Shown: positions 15,595-23,417 of the stretch, one piece after another
Numbering within the stretch: the stretch's first letter is position 1
Layout of the letters: each line of letters begins with the position of its first letter
DNA from: UBA7434 sp042090785
Lineage (GTDB): Bacteria > Pseudomonadota > Gammaproteobacteria > Pseudomonadales > UBA7434
DNA: 64,000 nt
Assembly: GCA_042090785.1 (NCBI GenBank)
Contig: JBELIP010000011.1
Span: 6,810 to 70,809 of the forward strand
Direction: 5' to 3'
The notes under the pieces: model-generated
Databases searched by the model: none
Told to the model about the DNA's origin: nothing
Seen by the model: the letters and a program-made list of their open reading frames with translations, nothing else
Position numbers and translations under genes: made by a program

Positions 15595-16842
15595 CTATTG
15601 ATAGCCCGCTGGGAATGGATCTGGCTCAATTAGCTCAGACTCATAAACAACTTCGGCTTGGCCATCCTTGTTCCATTTACCTACGCGAGCAACACTCCAA
15701 AGGTGATGGTTAGGGTGTAACTTCACGTAGCCTTCTGGCGCAGTGGTTAACTCAATGTCACCTTCTTCTGACACAGCAACCACTTTATCGATATCGAAAG
15801 AACCGGCTTTTTCTACAGCTGCTTTCCATAACCATGGGCCAAGGTAAGCGGCTTGAGTCACGTCACCAATAACACTGTCTTCGCCCCACATTTCTTTAAA
15901 CGCGGCAACAAATGCTTTGTTGTTTGGGTTGTCCTGACTTTGGAAATATTTCATGATTGAGTAGAAGCCTTCGAGGTTTTCACCGCCAATGCCTAATACT
16001 TCATCTTCTGTTACTGAGATAGTCAACAGCGTTTGTTTCTTAGCAGTAATACCTGCAGCTTTTAATTGCTTAAACCATGCAACGTTACTTCCGCCTACCA
16101 CAGCAGCGTAAATAACATCAGGCTTTTTAAGACGGATTTTGTTGATAACCGAACCGAACTGTGTGTCGCCTAATGGCTTGTACTGTTCGCCAACCACTTT
16201 GCCGCCTAACACGTTTTCAATGTGCTTACGTGCAATCTTCATAGAAGTACGTGGCCAAATGTAGTCAGAACCAATTAAGTAAAAGGTTTTAGCGCCTTTT
16301 TCTTTTGCTACCCAGTTAAGACCATCAATGATCTGCTGTGTGGCTTCCTGCCCTGTGTAGATAACATTTTTAGACTGCTCAAGTCCTTCATAAAAAGTTG
16401 GGTAGTAGAGCAGACCGTTTTCTTTTTCAAAAACCGGCAATGCTGCTTTTCTTGATGCTGAAGTCCAGCAACCAAAAACCGCTGCCACTTTATCTTTCAC
16501 TAAAAGCTTACGACTTTTTTCAGCAAAGGTAGGCCAATCACTGGCACCATCTTCCTGAATGATTTCGATTTTACGGCCAAGAATGCCGCCCATATCGTTT
16601 ATCTGTTTTATCGCTAATTTTTCGGCTTCTTGTGCGCCAGTTTCACTGATTGCCATGGTGCCAGTCAGTGAATGTAAGATACCAACGGTAACGGTATCAT
16701 CGGTAACAGCAAGCCCCGTCTTGTTCACTTCGTCAGTAGGAAGAGCTAGTGCATTAGCCGTAAGCATGAGGCTCACGGATGTTGACGCTATTAACGTCTT
16801 CAACTTGGTGCGTGTGCACCGAAATGGGATTTTTCTAAACAT
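15595..16842 (-). CDS. urtA: Urea/short-chain-amide substrate-binding protein UrtA
   Basis: Periplasmic binding protein that delivers substrate to UrtBC. The N-terminus is basic (RCTRTKLK) with a hydrophobic core ending TANALA, a signal peptide. The mature part has the UrtA signatures VTVGILHSLTGTMAISE, AAVFGCWTSASRKAALPVFE and LLYYPTFYEGLEQS, and ends in EPDPFPAGYQ. Two adjacent ATGs (16845 and 16842) follow AGAGGA; 16842 has the better spacing. FmdD-type amide-binding proteins are close relatives, so substrate preference between urea and formamide/acetamide is open. Confidence 0.93.
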   Translation of the reverse strand: MFRKIPFRCTRTKLKTLIASTSVSLMLTANALALPTDEVNKTGLAVTDDTVTVGILHSLTGTMAISETGAQEAEKLAIKQINDMGGILGRKIEIIQEDGASDWPTFAEKSRKLLVKDKVAAVFGCWTSASRKAALPVFEKENGLLYYPTFYEGLEQSKNVIYTGQEATQQIIDGLNWVAKEKGAKTFYLIGSDYIWPRTSMKIARKHIENVLGGKVVGEQYKPLGDTQFGSVINKIRLKKPDVIYAAVVGGSNVAWFKQLKAAGITAKKQTLLTISVTEDEVLGIGGENLEGFYSIMKYFQSQDNPNNKAFVAAFKEMWGEDSVIGDVTQAAYLGPWLWKAAVEKAGSFDIDKVVAVSEEGDIELTTAPEGYVKLHPNHHLWSVARVGKWNKDGQAEVVYESELIEPDPFPAGYQ

Positions 16843-17157
16843 CATTTGTTCCTCTAGGCCGGTTAATTCAATTTGCATAAAGACGTATCAACACAATAAA
16901 TACAGCCCAATAAACACGGTTAGGTTGTCTTAGCGTGTCAGCAAGCAAAATTATTCTGATTGCCGTCTTATGGCTAAATTATTGTTAAAAACAGTGATTT
17001 GCAGCAATTCGCTGATTGCTCCATGGTGCTACGTTAGTTAACTGTGAGTTATTGGGCTCAATGCCCTGCGTTTTTTAACGTAGGTAGGTTTTTACGGCTA
17101 ATCAAACAGAGGGTGGTAGGCGTTAAAAAAACGTATTTGTAAATGAATATTCTTATG

Positions 17158-17173
17158 TGGCATAGAAAGTGCA
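17158..17173 (+). promoter_or_regulatory. Putative sigma-54 promoter for the two-component genes
   Basis: TGGCATAGAAAGTGCA matches the RpoN consensus TGGCACG-N4-TTGCA, with the invariant GG and GC ten bases apart. It is about 60 bases upstream of the kinase start. Sigma-54 dependence is usual for nitrogen-scavenging genes. No NtrC-site or IHF-site search could be run. The rest of 16879-17231 contains no recognised gene, and no comparable match was seen on the urtA strand. Confidence 0.6.
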
Positions 17174-17231
17174 ATAAGTTCTACTAACCAATGATTTAAG
17201 GTTCACAACAAAGAGCTGTGTTAGCGCAAAT

Positions 17232-18986
17232 ATGAATAGCAATGGAAAAATATACCCTAACGGAGTTTTAAGCCTAAGCAATAAACCAGTGAACTTCTGT
17301 GGTTTATTTATGCTGTTCAGTATCTGTATTGCACTATTGTTAATGCTTGTTTACCGACAGTTTAACTACGAGCTGCTTACCAATATGGATACTCAGTTAA
17401 GTGCTGAGTTAGCCTTGTTTGAAAACGCATTATGGAAAGTAGTGCCTATTTTATTGTTTATTGCGGCAATACTTTCTTGGTTAGTGACCGATATTTATCA
17501 TAAATACCGAATTGCACAGGCCAATGTCTACAATGAAACCAAAAGGCTTAAAGCACAAATAGTCGCTGGTACAGAAACAGATAAAGCATTACAAGAAGCA
17601 AAAGACAATGCAGAAGCGGCAAATCAGGCAAAAAGCCGTTATTTGTCGGGTATCAGTCATGAGTTACGCTCGCCGTTAAATTCATTGTTAGGCTATGCGC
17701 AACTGTTAGAAAAAGATAATCATTTAAGCGATAAACATCGTGATTCGGTGTTAATTATCCGACGCAGCGGTGAATACCTAGCCGATTTAATTGAGGGGCT
17801 GCTGGACATTTCTAAAATTGAAGCGGGCAGGTTAGAGATATTACCTGCCGAAGTGCAGTTTCCAGCCTTGCTTGAACAAATTGTTTCTATGTTTCAATTG
17901 CAGGCCGATAAAAAAAATATTGAATTTTTATATACCTTTAGTCCTACCCTTCCTGAATACGTTAGAGTTGATGAAAAGCATCTGCGGCAAATCTTAATTA
18001 ACTTACTGTCTAATGCTATTAAATTCACCACCAAAGGCTCGGTGCGATTTTATGTTGATTACCGAAGTGAAACCGCTGTTTTTACTGTAGAAGATACGGG
18101 TCGTGGTATTGATGTAGACGATCAAGAACGAATATTTAACCCTTTTGAGCAAGTACATAACCCTGACTTTACTGCAGTGCCAGGCACGGGTTTAGGGCTA
18201 ACCATTACACGCTTGCTAACAGAAATAATGGGGGGCGATATAGCATTAACTAGTGAGTTAGGTAAAGGCAGTGTTTTTTGCGTTCAGCTCTTAATGAGCA
18301 GTGTTATAGAGCCCACGCTGGTACCGGTATCGGAAAAAGATATTGAAGGCTATGAAGGGGATAGAAAGCTAGTTATGGTGGTTGATGATGATCCTATTCA
18401 CCGACAGATGATGAGAAATATTTTAGAACCCACCGGTTTTACCATCACCGAGGCCGATAATGCGATGGCTTGTTTGGAGCAGACCGAACAATACTTACCT
18501 GATTTATTTATGTTAGATGTTTCTATGCCAGGTATGAATGGTTTGCAGTTGGCTAGAGCATTACGCGATAAAGGTGTTCGCAAGCCGATTATTTTTATAT
18601 CGGCTAATGTTCGCGAGGGTGATGCGGTACAGCATGAAGATTATGGCCAAGATGATTATTTACCCAAGCCAATAAATATCGGTTATTTGTTTGAAAAATT
18701 AGGTGCAATACTCAATCTAAAATGGCGTTATGCGCGCCAGCAAACGCCGCTGACACCGAGTTTCGAAAATTCACTGTCAGCTCAAGATTACCCACCGCTA
18801 TCAGATATATTAACGCTAAAAAGTATGGCGGATGTGAAGTATGAAAAAGGTCTACAGGATAGGCTTGTTCGATTAGAAGCACTAACACTGGCCTCACCAG
18901 AATTTATTCGGCTTATGCGTGAGCTATTAATGCGTGGTCAATTTATTGAAATACAAAATATTTTAGCGCTTGAATCTCAAGCTTAA
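17232..18986 (+). CDS. Hybrid sensor histidine kinase with receiver domain
   Basis: A 584-residue membrane kinase with two hydrophobic segments (about 22-41 and 70-88) around a short periplasmic loop. A coiled-coil-like linker follows, then HisKA (SGISHELRSPLNSLLGYAQLL, phospho-His143) and HATPase_c with N-box LLSNAIKF (Asn261), VEDTGRGID and GTGLGL. A receiver domain at about 379-490 has Asp429 (FMLDVSMPG) and Lys479. The periplasmic part is too small for a classic ligand domain, so sensing may depend on a partner such as UrtA or the transporter. It is divergent from urtA and directly upstream of a LuxR-type regulator, its likely partner. Substrate response is inferred. Confidence 0.93.
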   Translation: MNSNGKIYPNGVLSLSNKPVNFCGLFMLFSICIALLLMLVYRQFNYELLTNMDTQLSAELALFENALWKVVPILLFIAAILSWLVTDIYHKYRIAQANVYNETKRLKAQIVAGTETDKALQEAKDNAEAANQAKSRYLSGISHELRSPLNSLLGYAQLLEKDNHLSDKHRDSVLIIRRSGEYLADLIEGLLDISKIEAGRLEILPAEVQFPALLEQIVSMFQLQADKKNIEFLYTFSPTLPEYVRVDEKHLRQILINLLSNAIKFTTKGSVRFYVDYRSETAVFTVEDTGRGIDVDDQERIFNPFEQVHNPDFTAVPGTGLGLTITRLLTEIMGGDIALTSELGKGSVFCVQLLMSSVIEPTLVPVSEKDIEGYEGDRKLVMVVDDDPIHRQMMRNILEPTGFTITEADNAMACLEQTEQYLPDLFMLDVSMPGMNGLQLARALRDKGVRKPIIFISANVREGDAVQHEDYGQDDYLPKPINIGYLFEKLGAILNLKWRYARQQTPLTPSFENSLSAQDYPPLSDILTLKSMADVKYEKGLQDRLVRLEALTLASPEFIRLMRELLMRGQFIEIQNILALESQA

Positions 18987-19007
18987 ATTTAAAATTAGGT
19001 TTTAAAT

Positions 19008-19934
19008 ATGAACAATATGCCTGTAAAAATTGAACAGAAAAAAATGGTAGTGTTAGTGGTTGATGACGATACGACCGCTGTCAGTGCACTTAGCCAGTTA
19101 TTAAATGCCGAAGGCTTAGCTGTATTGGTAGCCTTAGAAGGGCAGCAAGCAATAACCCTTACGGAAAACATTACGCCTGATATTATTTTAATGGATGCAA
19201 AAATGCCGGTGATGGATGGTTTTGATGCTTGTTTAGCATTAAAAGCCAACCCCGATTTAGAGCATATCCCCGTTATATTTATGACCGGATTAAGCGATAC
19301 CGAGCATGTGATAAAGGGTTTTGAGGTAGGTGGTATTGATTATATTACTAAACCGATTAATCACCATGAACTGCTAGTTAGAATGCGAGCGCATTTAGCG
19401 AGTTCAAAAGCGACCATGAGTGCGAGAGAGGCTTTGGACGTATCGGGCCACTATTTATTTTCTGCCCATGCCAGTGGTGAAATTCTATGGGCTACGCCGC
19501 ATGCCTATGAAGCGTTTGAGTCGATCGGTGTATCAAACGAAGCCAGCGCTCAGGCATTGGCTAAAAAAATTGCACAGTTAATTGATTCTGAAGTTAAGCC
19601 GCAGCGTGGTGTGCGTGTTGAGCAAAATGATTTATCGTTTGATATTCGTTATGTTAATCAAGTGGCCGAAGATGAATACTTATTACGGATTGTTGACCTT
19701 TTAGGTGACTCTGATACCGAAGTGCTGAAAAAAGAATTTGTACTGACCGACCGTGAATCCGAAGTGTTATCGTGGATTAGTCAGGGCAAGACGAATAGGG
19801 AGATAGGAATTATTCTGTCTATGAGCCCAAGAACGGTGAATAAGCATTTAGAGCAAATTTATAAGAAGTTAGGTGTTGAGAACCGTACCACAGCGGCCAT
19901 TATTTCTTTGGGTGTGTTAAATAAAAACCGTTAG
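19008..19934 (+). CDS. REC-LuxR response regulator
   Basis: A 308-residue DNA-binding response regulator. The receiver domain (about 14-130) has the acidic pair DDD at 19-21, phospho-Asp63 (IILMDAKMPVMDG) and Lys115. A roughly 100-residue middle region of unknown fold follows. The LuxR HTH at about 243-303 reads LTDRESEVLSWISQGKTNREIG and then MSPRTVNKHLEQIYKKLGVENRTTA. It starts 21 bases after the kinase gene and is very probably co-transcribed from the sigma-54-like promoter. Its targets are likely the urt, fmd and ure genes and perhaps the porin gene, judged from position. Confidence 0.93.
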   Translation: MNNMPVKIEQKKMVVLVVDDDTTAVSALSQLLNAEGLAVLVALEGQQAITLTENITPDIILMDAKMPVMDGFDACLALKANPDLEHIPVIFMTGLSDTEHVIKGFEVGGIDYITKPINHHELLVRMRAHLASSKATMSAREALDVSGHYLFSAHASGEILWATPHAYEAFESIGVSNEASAQALAKKIAQLIDSEVKPQRGVRVEQNDLSFDIRYVNQVAEDEYLLRIVDLLGDSDTEVLKKEFVLTDRESEVLSWISQGKTNREIGIILSMSPRTVNKHLEQIYKKLGVENRTTAAIISLGVLNKNR

Positions 19935-20063
19935 GGCATCTATCTTTTGTTAAATGCTATGGCGAGAGCCGGTTAATAAGCTTGGCTTGAGCTGCTGCGA
20001 ATATTTTAAAGGCTTAAAAAGTACAAAAAAAGGTGCTACGAATAAGGTGCTAAATAAGATAAT

Positions 20064-20100
20064 AAAAAAAGCCATTAAAAAAGGCTGACAGAAGCCAGCC
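20064..20100 (-). terminator. Overlapping minus-strand terminator hairpins downstream of the porin gene
   Basis: On the minus strand, GGCTG/CAGCC (20083-20100) is followed by six T. It overlaps a second stem, AGCC/GGCT (20070-20086), followed by seven T. Either could end the porin transcript. The rest of 19935-20180 shows no recognisable gene. Confidence 0.6.
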
Positions 20101-20180
20101 AAGGAGCATCATCCACTGAGATGAATAGGTTTAAACAGAAAATAAAAAAACACACTGATAAGAAAAAAGGGTTCTAAAGA

Positions 20181-20280
20181 AATCACTTATTTTAAAGACT
20201 TCTTGCTCAAAAAAAGTGATTTAAACGATTATCTACGGCCTATAAAGCTACACTAATAATAGGGCAATTAGGCCGTAGAT
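20181..20280 (-). repeat. Two consecutive inverted repeats in the porin 3' region
   Basis: ATCTACGGCCTA (20231-20242) pairs perfectly with 20269-20280 across a 26-base loop, 14 bases after the porin stop. AATCACTT (20181-20188) pairs with 20214-20221. On the minus strand they form two successive stem-loops before the terminator. They could be a protective 3' end or part of a small RNA. Confidence 0.6.
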
Positions 20281-20294
20281 ATTCAATTACGCAA

Positions 20295-20987
20295 TTACAA
20301 TAATGGAATTGAGTATGAAGCAACAACAGTAGGCTCTGGCTCACCAAAACCGTCGTCAGAAGAAACGATAGTGCTAAAAGTAAATGCTAGGTTTTCTGAT
20401 GCTGCATAAGTTACATCAAAGTGAGTTGAATCACCGGTGACTTCAGCAACGTCTACGCCTTCATCATGGAAACCTAAAGTGAAGCTAAAGTCGCCTGCAG
20501 AAGTGTCGATAGAGTAGTAGCTATAATCTTCAGTGAATGCGTAACCGCCAGTCTCGCCAGCAACATTATCTTTATAAGTTAAAGATAATGGGCCAAGACC
20601 TACATTTAATACTACTTCAGCGAAATCGCCAGGGCCTTCAGTTTCAGAGAATTGGCCAGTAGGGTAGATATAAGAAACATAAGAGATGTCATAGCTAATG
20701 CTTTCACCAATTGAGCCACCGTAACCTGCGAATAAATCGTATTCTGTTCCAGCAGCGGTGTCGCCAGAAGAAACCCATACACCTGCGTAGAAACCGCCAG
20801 TGCTATAAACCAAATCGGCAGATAATGCTGGTGTACCTGATCCTAGCTCAAAACCACGCCATAAGTATGAAGTAGCGATCCCTGCTGATGCAGAAAGCTC
20901 GGCAGAAGCGTTAGTTGATACCATCATTCCGAAAGGTACAGTGGCTGTTAAGATAGCCGTTTTTAAAGTTTTGCTGAATTTTTTCAT
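20295..20987 (-). CDS. TorF-family putative outer-membrane porin
   Basis: The 230-residue protein begins with a signal peptide (MKKFSKTLKTAILTATVPFG to ASA). It continues as alternating aromatic/polar beta strands typical of a small outer-membrane barrel: SYLWRGFELGSGTPALSADLVYS, YAGVWVSSGD, YDLFAGYGG. It ends VVASYSIPLL. SYLWRG near the N-terminus is a hallmark of the TIGR02001/Gcw_chp (TorF) family. I chose ATG 20987, with GGGGA upstream, over 21005. Placement beside the amide/urea island suggests it admits these solutes, by analogy with the FmdC porin of Methylophilus, but the families differ and this is inference. Confidence 0.85.
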   Translation of the reverse strand: MKKFSKTLKTAILTATVPFGMMVSTNASAELSASAGIATSYLWRGFELGSGTPALSADLVYSTGGFYAGVWVSSGDTAAGTEYDLFAGYGGSIGESISYDISYVSYIYPTGQFSETEGPGDFAEVVLNVGLGPLSLTYKDNVAGETGGYAFTEDYSYYSIDTSAGDFSFTLGFHDEGVDVAEVTGDSTHFDVTYAASENLAFTFSTIVSSDDGFGEPEPTVVASYSIPLL

Positions 20988-21011
20988 AGTGTTAGTTCCC
21001 CACAAAGGTAA

Positions 21012-21095
21012 GTTATTTAATCGCGATAACGGTGTAATAACTGGTTCAAATAGAGTTGTTTATATTCAACAAATGTTTGAAACCAATTAAATAAC
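21012..21095 (-). promoter_or_regulatory. Nested stem structure in the 5' leader of the porin gene
   Basis: Three pairings nest: GTTATTTAAT (21012-21021) with 21086-21095, perfect; GGTTCAAA (21043-21050) with TTTGAAACC (21076-21084), with one bulged base; GTTG (21056-21059) with 21067-21070. The element ends about 25 bases from the porin ATG. The remainder of the gap to 21390 shows nothing recognisable. It may regulate porin mRNA stability or translation. Confidence 0.5.
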
Positions 21096-21390
21096 CGATG
21101 GGGAGAATTTTAGGGAATAGGGGTATATTTCCTATTCGCTTTAAGCACTAGCGGTATACGTTAAATGACGCATGTGGGTATTTTGGGGTTTTGTTAATTT
21201 TGTCTTAAAGCCTTTGTTTATCGGGGTTAGCGGTGATTTGGGAGTGGTTTTGTTGGCGTATGAAGTGGTGTTTTTGGATTGTTAATTTTTCTCTTTTTGG
21301 TGGAGGAGGTGTTTTTGGTTGGCTAGGTTCATAGTCAAAATCGTCGGGCAACCCTCGACTATCTTTTGACTTTGTCTGTGAACGCAATCA

Positions 21391-21876
21391 TCACCCCTTA
21401 TCCCTAACCGGCACCACCAACGTCTCCTTAATCTGCTCCATAACCACAAAACTCGTACAATCTTTAAGATTAGGCAGGTTCAATAACGTCTCACCATAAA
21501 ACTCCCGATAAGCCGCCATATCCGCCACGCGCGCTTTTATTAAATAGTCGAAGCTACCCGACAATAAATAACACTCCTGAACCTCCGACAATTTTTCTGC
21601 CGCTTTACGAAAATCCTCAAACACTGATTTTGATGTTCGGTGCAGACTCACCTGTACAAACACAACTAATGCCGCATCTAAATATTCAGGATTAATTGAA
21701 GCGCTATACCCCTGAATAATACCCTCACGCTCTAACTTTTTAACCCTTTCCATACAGGGCGTGGCACTTAAGCCCACCTGCCGAGAAAGCGCTGCATAAG
21801 AAATGCGGCCGTCTTTTTGTAATACACGCAATATATTTTTATCTATGGTGCTTAACTCTTTAGATCGCTGAGTCAT
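21391..21876 (-). CDS. Lrp/AsnC-family transcriptional regulator
   Basis: A 161-residue protein with an N-terminal winged HTH (STIDKNILRVLQKDGRISYAALSRQVGLSATPCMERVKKLEREGII). A C-terminal RAM effector domain follows, with CYLLSGSFDYLIKARVADMAAY. It is divergently transcribed from alanine dehydrogenase, the arrangement of AldR-type regulators that activate ald in response to alanine. The 204-base divergent region holds repeated GGCAA(A)GGAATC boxes that may be its sites. An equally conservative name is Lrp family. Confidence 0.93.
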   Translation of the reverse strand: MTQRSKELSTIDKNILRVLQKDGRISYAALSRQVGLSATPCMERVKKLEREGIIQGYSASINPEYLDAALVVFVQVSLHRTSKSVFEDFRKAAEKLSEVQECYLLSGSFDYLIKARVADMAAYREFYGETLLNLPNLKDCTSFVVMEQIKETLVVPVRDKG

Positions 21877-21935
21877 TGTCGTATTCCTGCCAGATAGCCA
21901 AAAAATCAGTTTATTGGTGGTTTGACCGAAGTCTT

Positions 21936-22031
21936 GGCAAAGGAATCCTCTGATTTTGTAAAAATATAAGTTTATTCAACTACTCAATTGCCAATCTAGG
22001 CAAGGAATCACGTTTTAGCCTTTCTTATAAT
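21936..22031 (+). promoter_or_regulatory. Putative ald promoter with repeated operator-like boxes
   Basis: GGCAAAGGAATC (21936-21947) and GGCAAGGAATC (21999-22009) are 63 bases apart, close to six helical turns. A consensus TATAAT (22026-22031) follows without a good -35, as expected for an activated promoter. The divergent Lrp-type regulator is the likely binder. The site assignment is inference. Confidence 0.45.
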
Positions 22032-22080
22032 TAAGACCGTTTTATTACTGATTAAAGAGTTAATGGAAGAGGTGGTGGTG

Positions 22081-23205
22081 ATGTTAATTGGCGTTCCTAA
22101 GGAAATTAAAAATCATGAATACCGTATAGGATTAACACCCGGCGGTGTTCGCGAGCTGGTGGTTAACGGTCATGAGGTTATTGTTGAAAACAATGGCGGT
22201 GCTGCTATTGGTTTTAGTAATGATGAGTATATTGCCGCCGGCGCAAAAATTATTGATAGCGCAGAAGCTATTTTTGCCACGGCGGATATGATTATCAAAG
22301 TGAAAGAGCCGCAGCCTAACGAATGCAAAATGTTACGCGCGAATCAAATACTGTTTACCTATTTACACTTAGCACCCGACCCAAAGCAAACTGAGCTGTT
22401 AGTTAACTCTGGGGCAACGTGCATTGCCTATGAAACGGTCACCGATAATCATGGCGGTTTACCTTTGTTAGCGCCAATGTCAGAAGTCGCGGGGCGCATG
22501 TCTATTCAGGCGGGCGCTCACCACTTGGAAAAAGCGCAAGGCGGCTTAGGCAGTTTACTTGGTGGCGTGCCGGGAGTTGCGCCTGCAAAGGTTTTGGTTA
22601 TTGGCGGCGGAGTTGTGGGTGCGCAGGCGGCTAGAATGGCGGTGGGTATGGGGGCTGATGTGACGATATTAGATCGCTCACTACCTCGTTTACGGCAATT
22701 GGATGAGGAGTTTTTAGGCCGGTTACGTTGCATTTATTCCACGGCAGAATCGATTGAGCAATATGCTTTAGAAGCTGATTTAGTGATTGGTGCGGTGTTA
22801 ATTCCTGGTGCTGCGGCACCTAAGTTATTGACCAGAGCAATTATCAATAAGATGAAGAAGGGGGCTGTCGTCGTCGATGTGGCTATTGATCAAGGAGGCT
22901 GTTTTGAAACGTCGATGGCAACAACGCATGAGGCACCCACTTATATTGTTGATGGTGTGGTTCACTACTGTGTCGCTAATATGCCCGGCGGTGTCGCGCG
23001 AACGTCAACCATGGCATTAACTAATGCCACGTTACCTTTTGCTTTGGCGCTGGCTAATAAAGGTGTTAAACAAGCATTGTTAGATGACTCGCATTTGCTT
23101 AATGGTTTAAACGTGCATCAGGGTAGGGTTACTTATAAGGCCGTCGCTGATGTCTTGTCTTATGACTACGGAAATCCCAAAGAGCTATTGCTGGCTGCAG
23201 GTTAA
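22081..23205 (+). CDS. ald: Alanine dehydrogenase
   Basis: NAD-dependent enzyme that interconverts L-alanine with pyruvate and ammonia in the cytoplasm. The 374 residues begin MLIGVPKEIKNHEYRIGLTPGGV. They include the KVKEPQPNE substrate Lys region, FTYLHLAPDP with the catalytic His, and the nucleotide fold KVLVIGGGVVGAQAARMAVGMGADV. They end in the VVDVAIDQGGCFETS and NMPGGVARTSTMALTNATLPFA blocks. ATG 22081 is preceded by GGAAGAGG; the upstream in-frame codon at 22063 would add unconserved residues. It is divergent from the Lrp regulator. Confidence 0.96.
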   Translation: MLIGVPKEIKNHEYRIGLTPGGVRELVVNGHEVIVENNGGAAIGFSNDEYIAAGAKIIDSAEAIFATADMIIKVKEPQPNECKMLRANQILFTYLHLAPDPKQTELLVNSGATCIAYETVTDNHGGLPLLAPMSEVAGRMSIQAGAHHLEKAQGGLGSLLGGVPGVAPAKVLVIGGGVVGAQAARMAVGMGADVTILDRSLPRLRQLDEEFLGRLRCIYSTAESIEQYALEADLVIGAVLIPGAAAPKLLTRAIINKMKKGAVVVDVAIDQGGCFETSMATTHEAPTYIVDGVVHYCVANMPGGVARTSTMALTNATLPFALALANKGVKQALLDDSHLLNGLNVHQGRVTYKAVADVLSYDYGNPKELLLAAG

Positions 23206-23247
23206 ACATTGATTGTTTGAGTGGATTGATAAACGTATATGTGCTGA

Positions 23248-23382
23248 GATGCGAATTCGATTGGTTTGGTATTAGTGCTGGGAATGCTAATAGGAACGAT
23301 ATTTACATTGATCGTTTTACCTTCTGTTTATATATTACTCGGCAAAGAATACACCGAGCAGGAATTAGCTGCCGAAATGTAA
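23248..23382 (+). pseudogene. Remnant of the C-terminus of an RND efflux transporter
   Basis: This frame reads DANSIGLVLVLGMLIGTIF and continues TLIVLPSVYILLGKEY to a TAA at 23380-23382. NSIG, GM-IGT-FTL and V-P--Y are the signature of the last transmembrane helix of AcrB/HAE1-type RND pumps, which are over 1000 residues long. A stop lies just upstream (23245-23247), and nothing earlier in the gap from ald extends the homology. It therefore looks like a deletion remnant rather than a gene. The in-frame ATG at 23284 has no convincing ribosome binding site. Confidence 0.7.
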
Positions 23383-23417
23383 ATACTTATAGTTTATTCA
23401 GTTTAGGGCGTTAGATT

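Noticed and set aside
21205..21387. 60-codon minus-strand ORF after the lrp gene (Pro/Lys-rich)
   Set aside because: TTG start, no ribosome binding site, no family resemblance, and low-complexity sequence; probably non-coding.
23217..23414. 65-codon plus-strand ORF between ald and the MFS gene
   Set aside because: Another frame of the same DNA carries clear RND C-terminal homology, so this frame is a shadow of the fossil.
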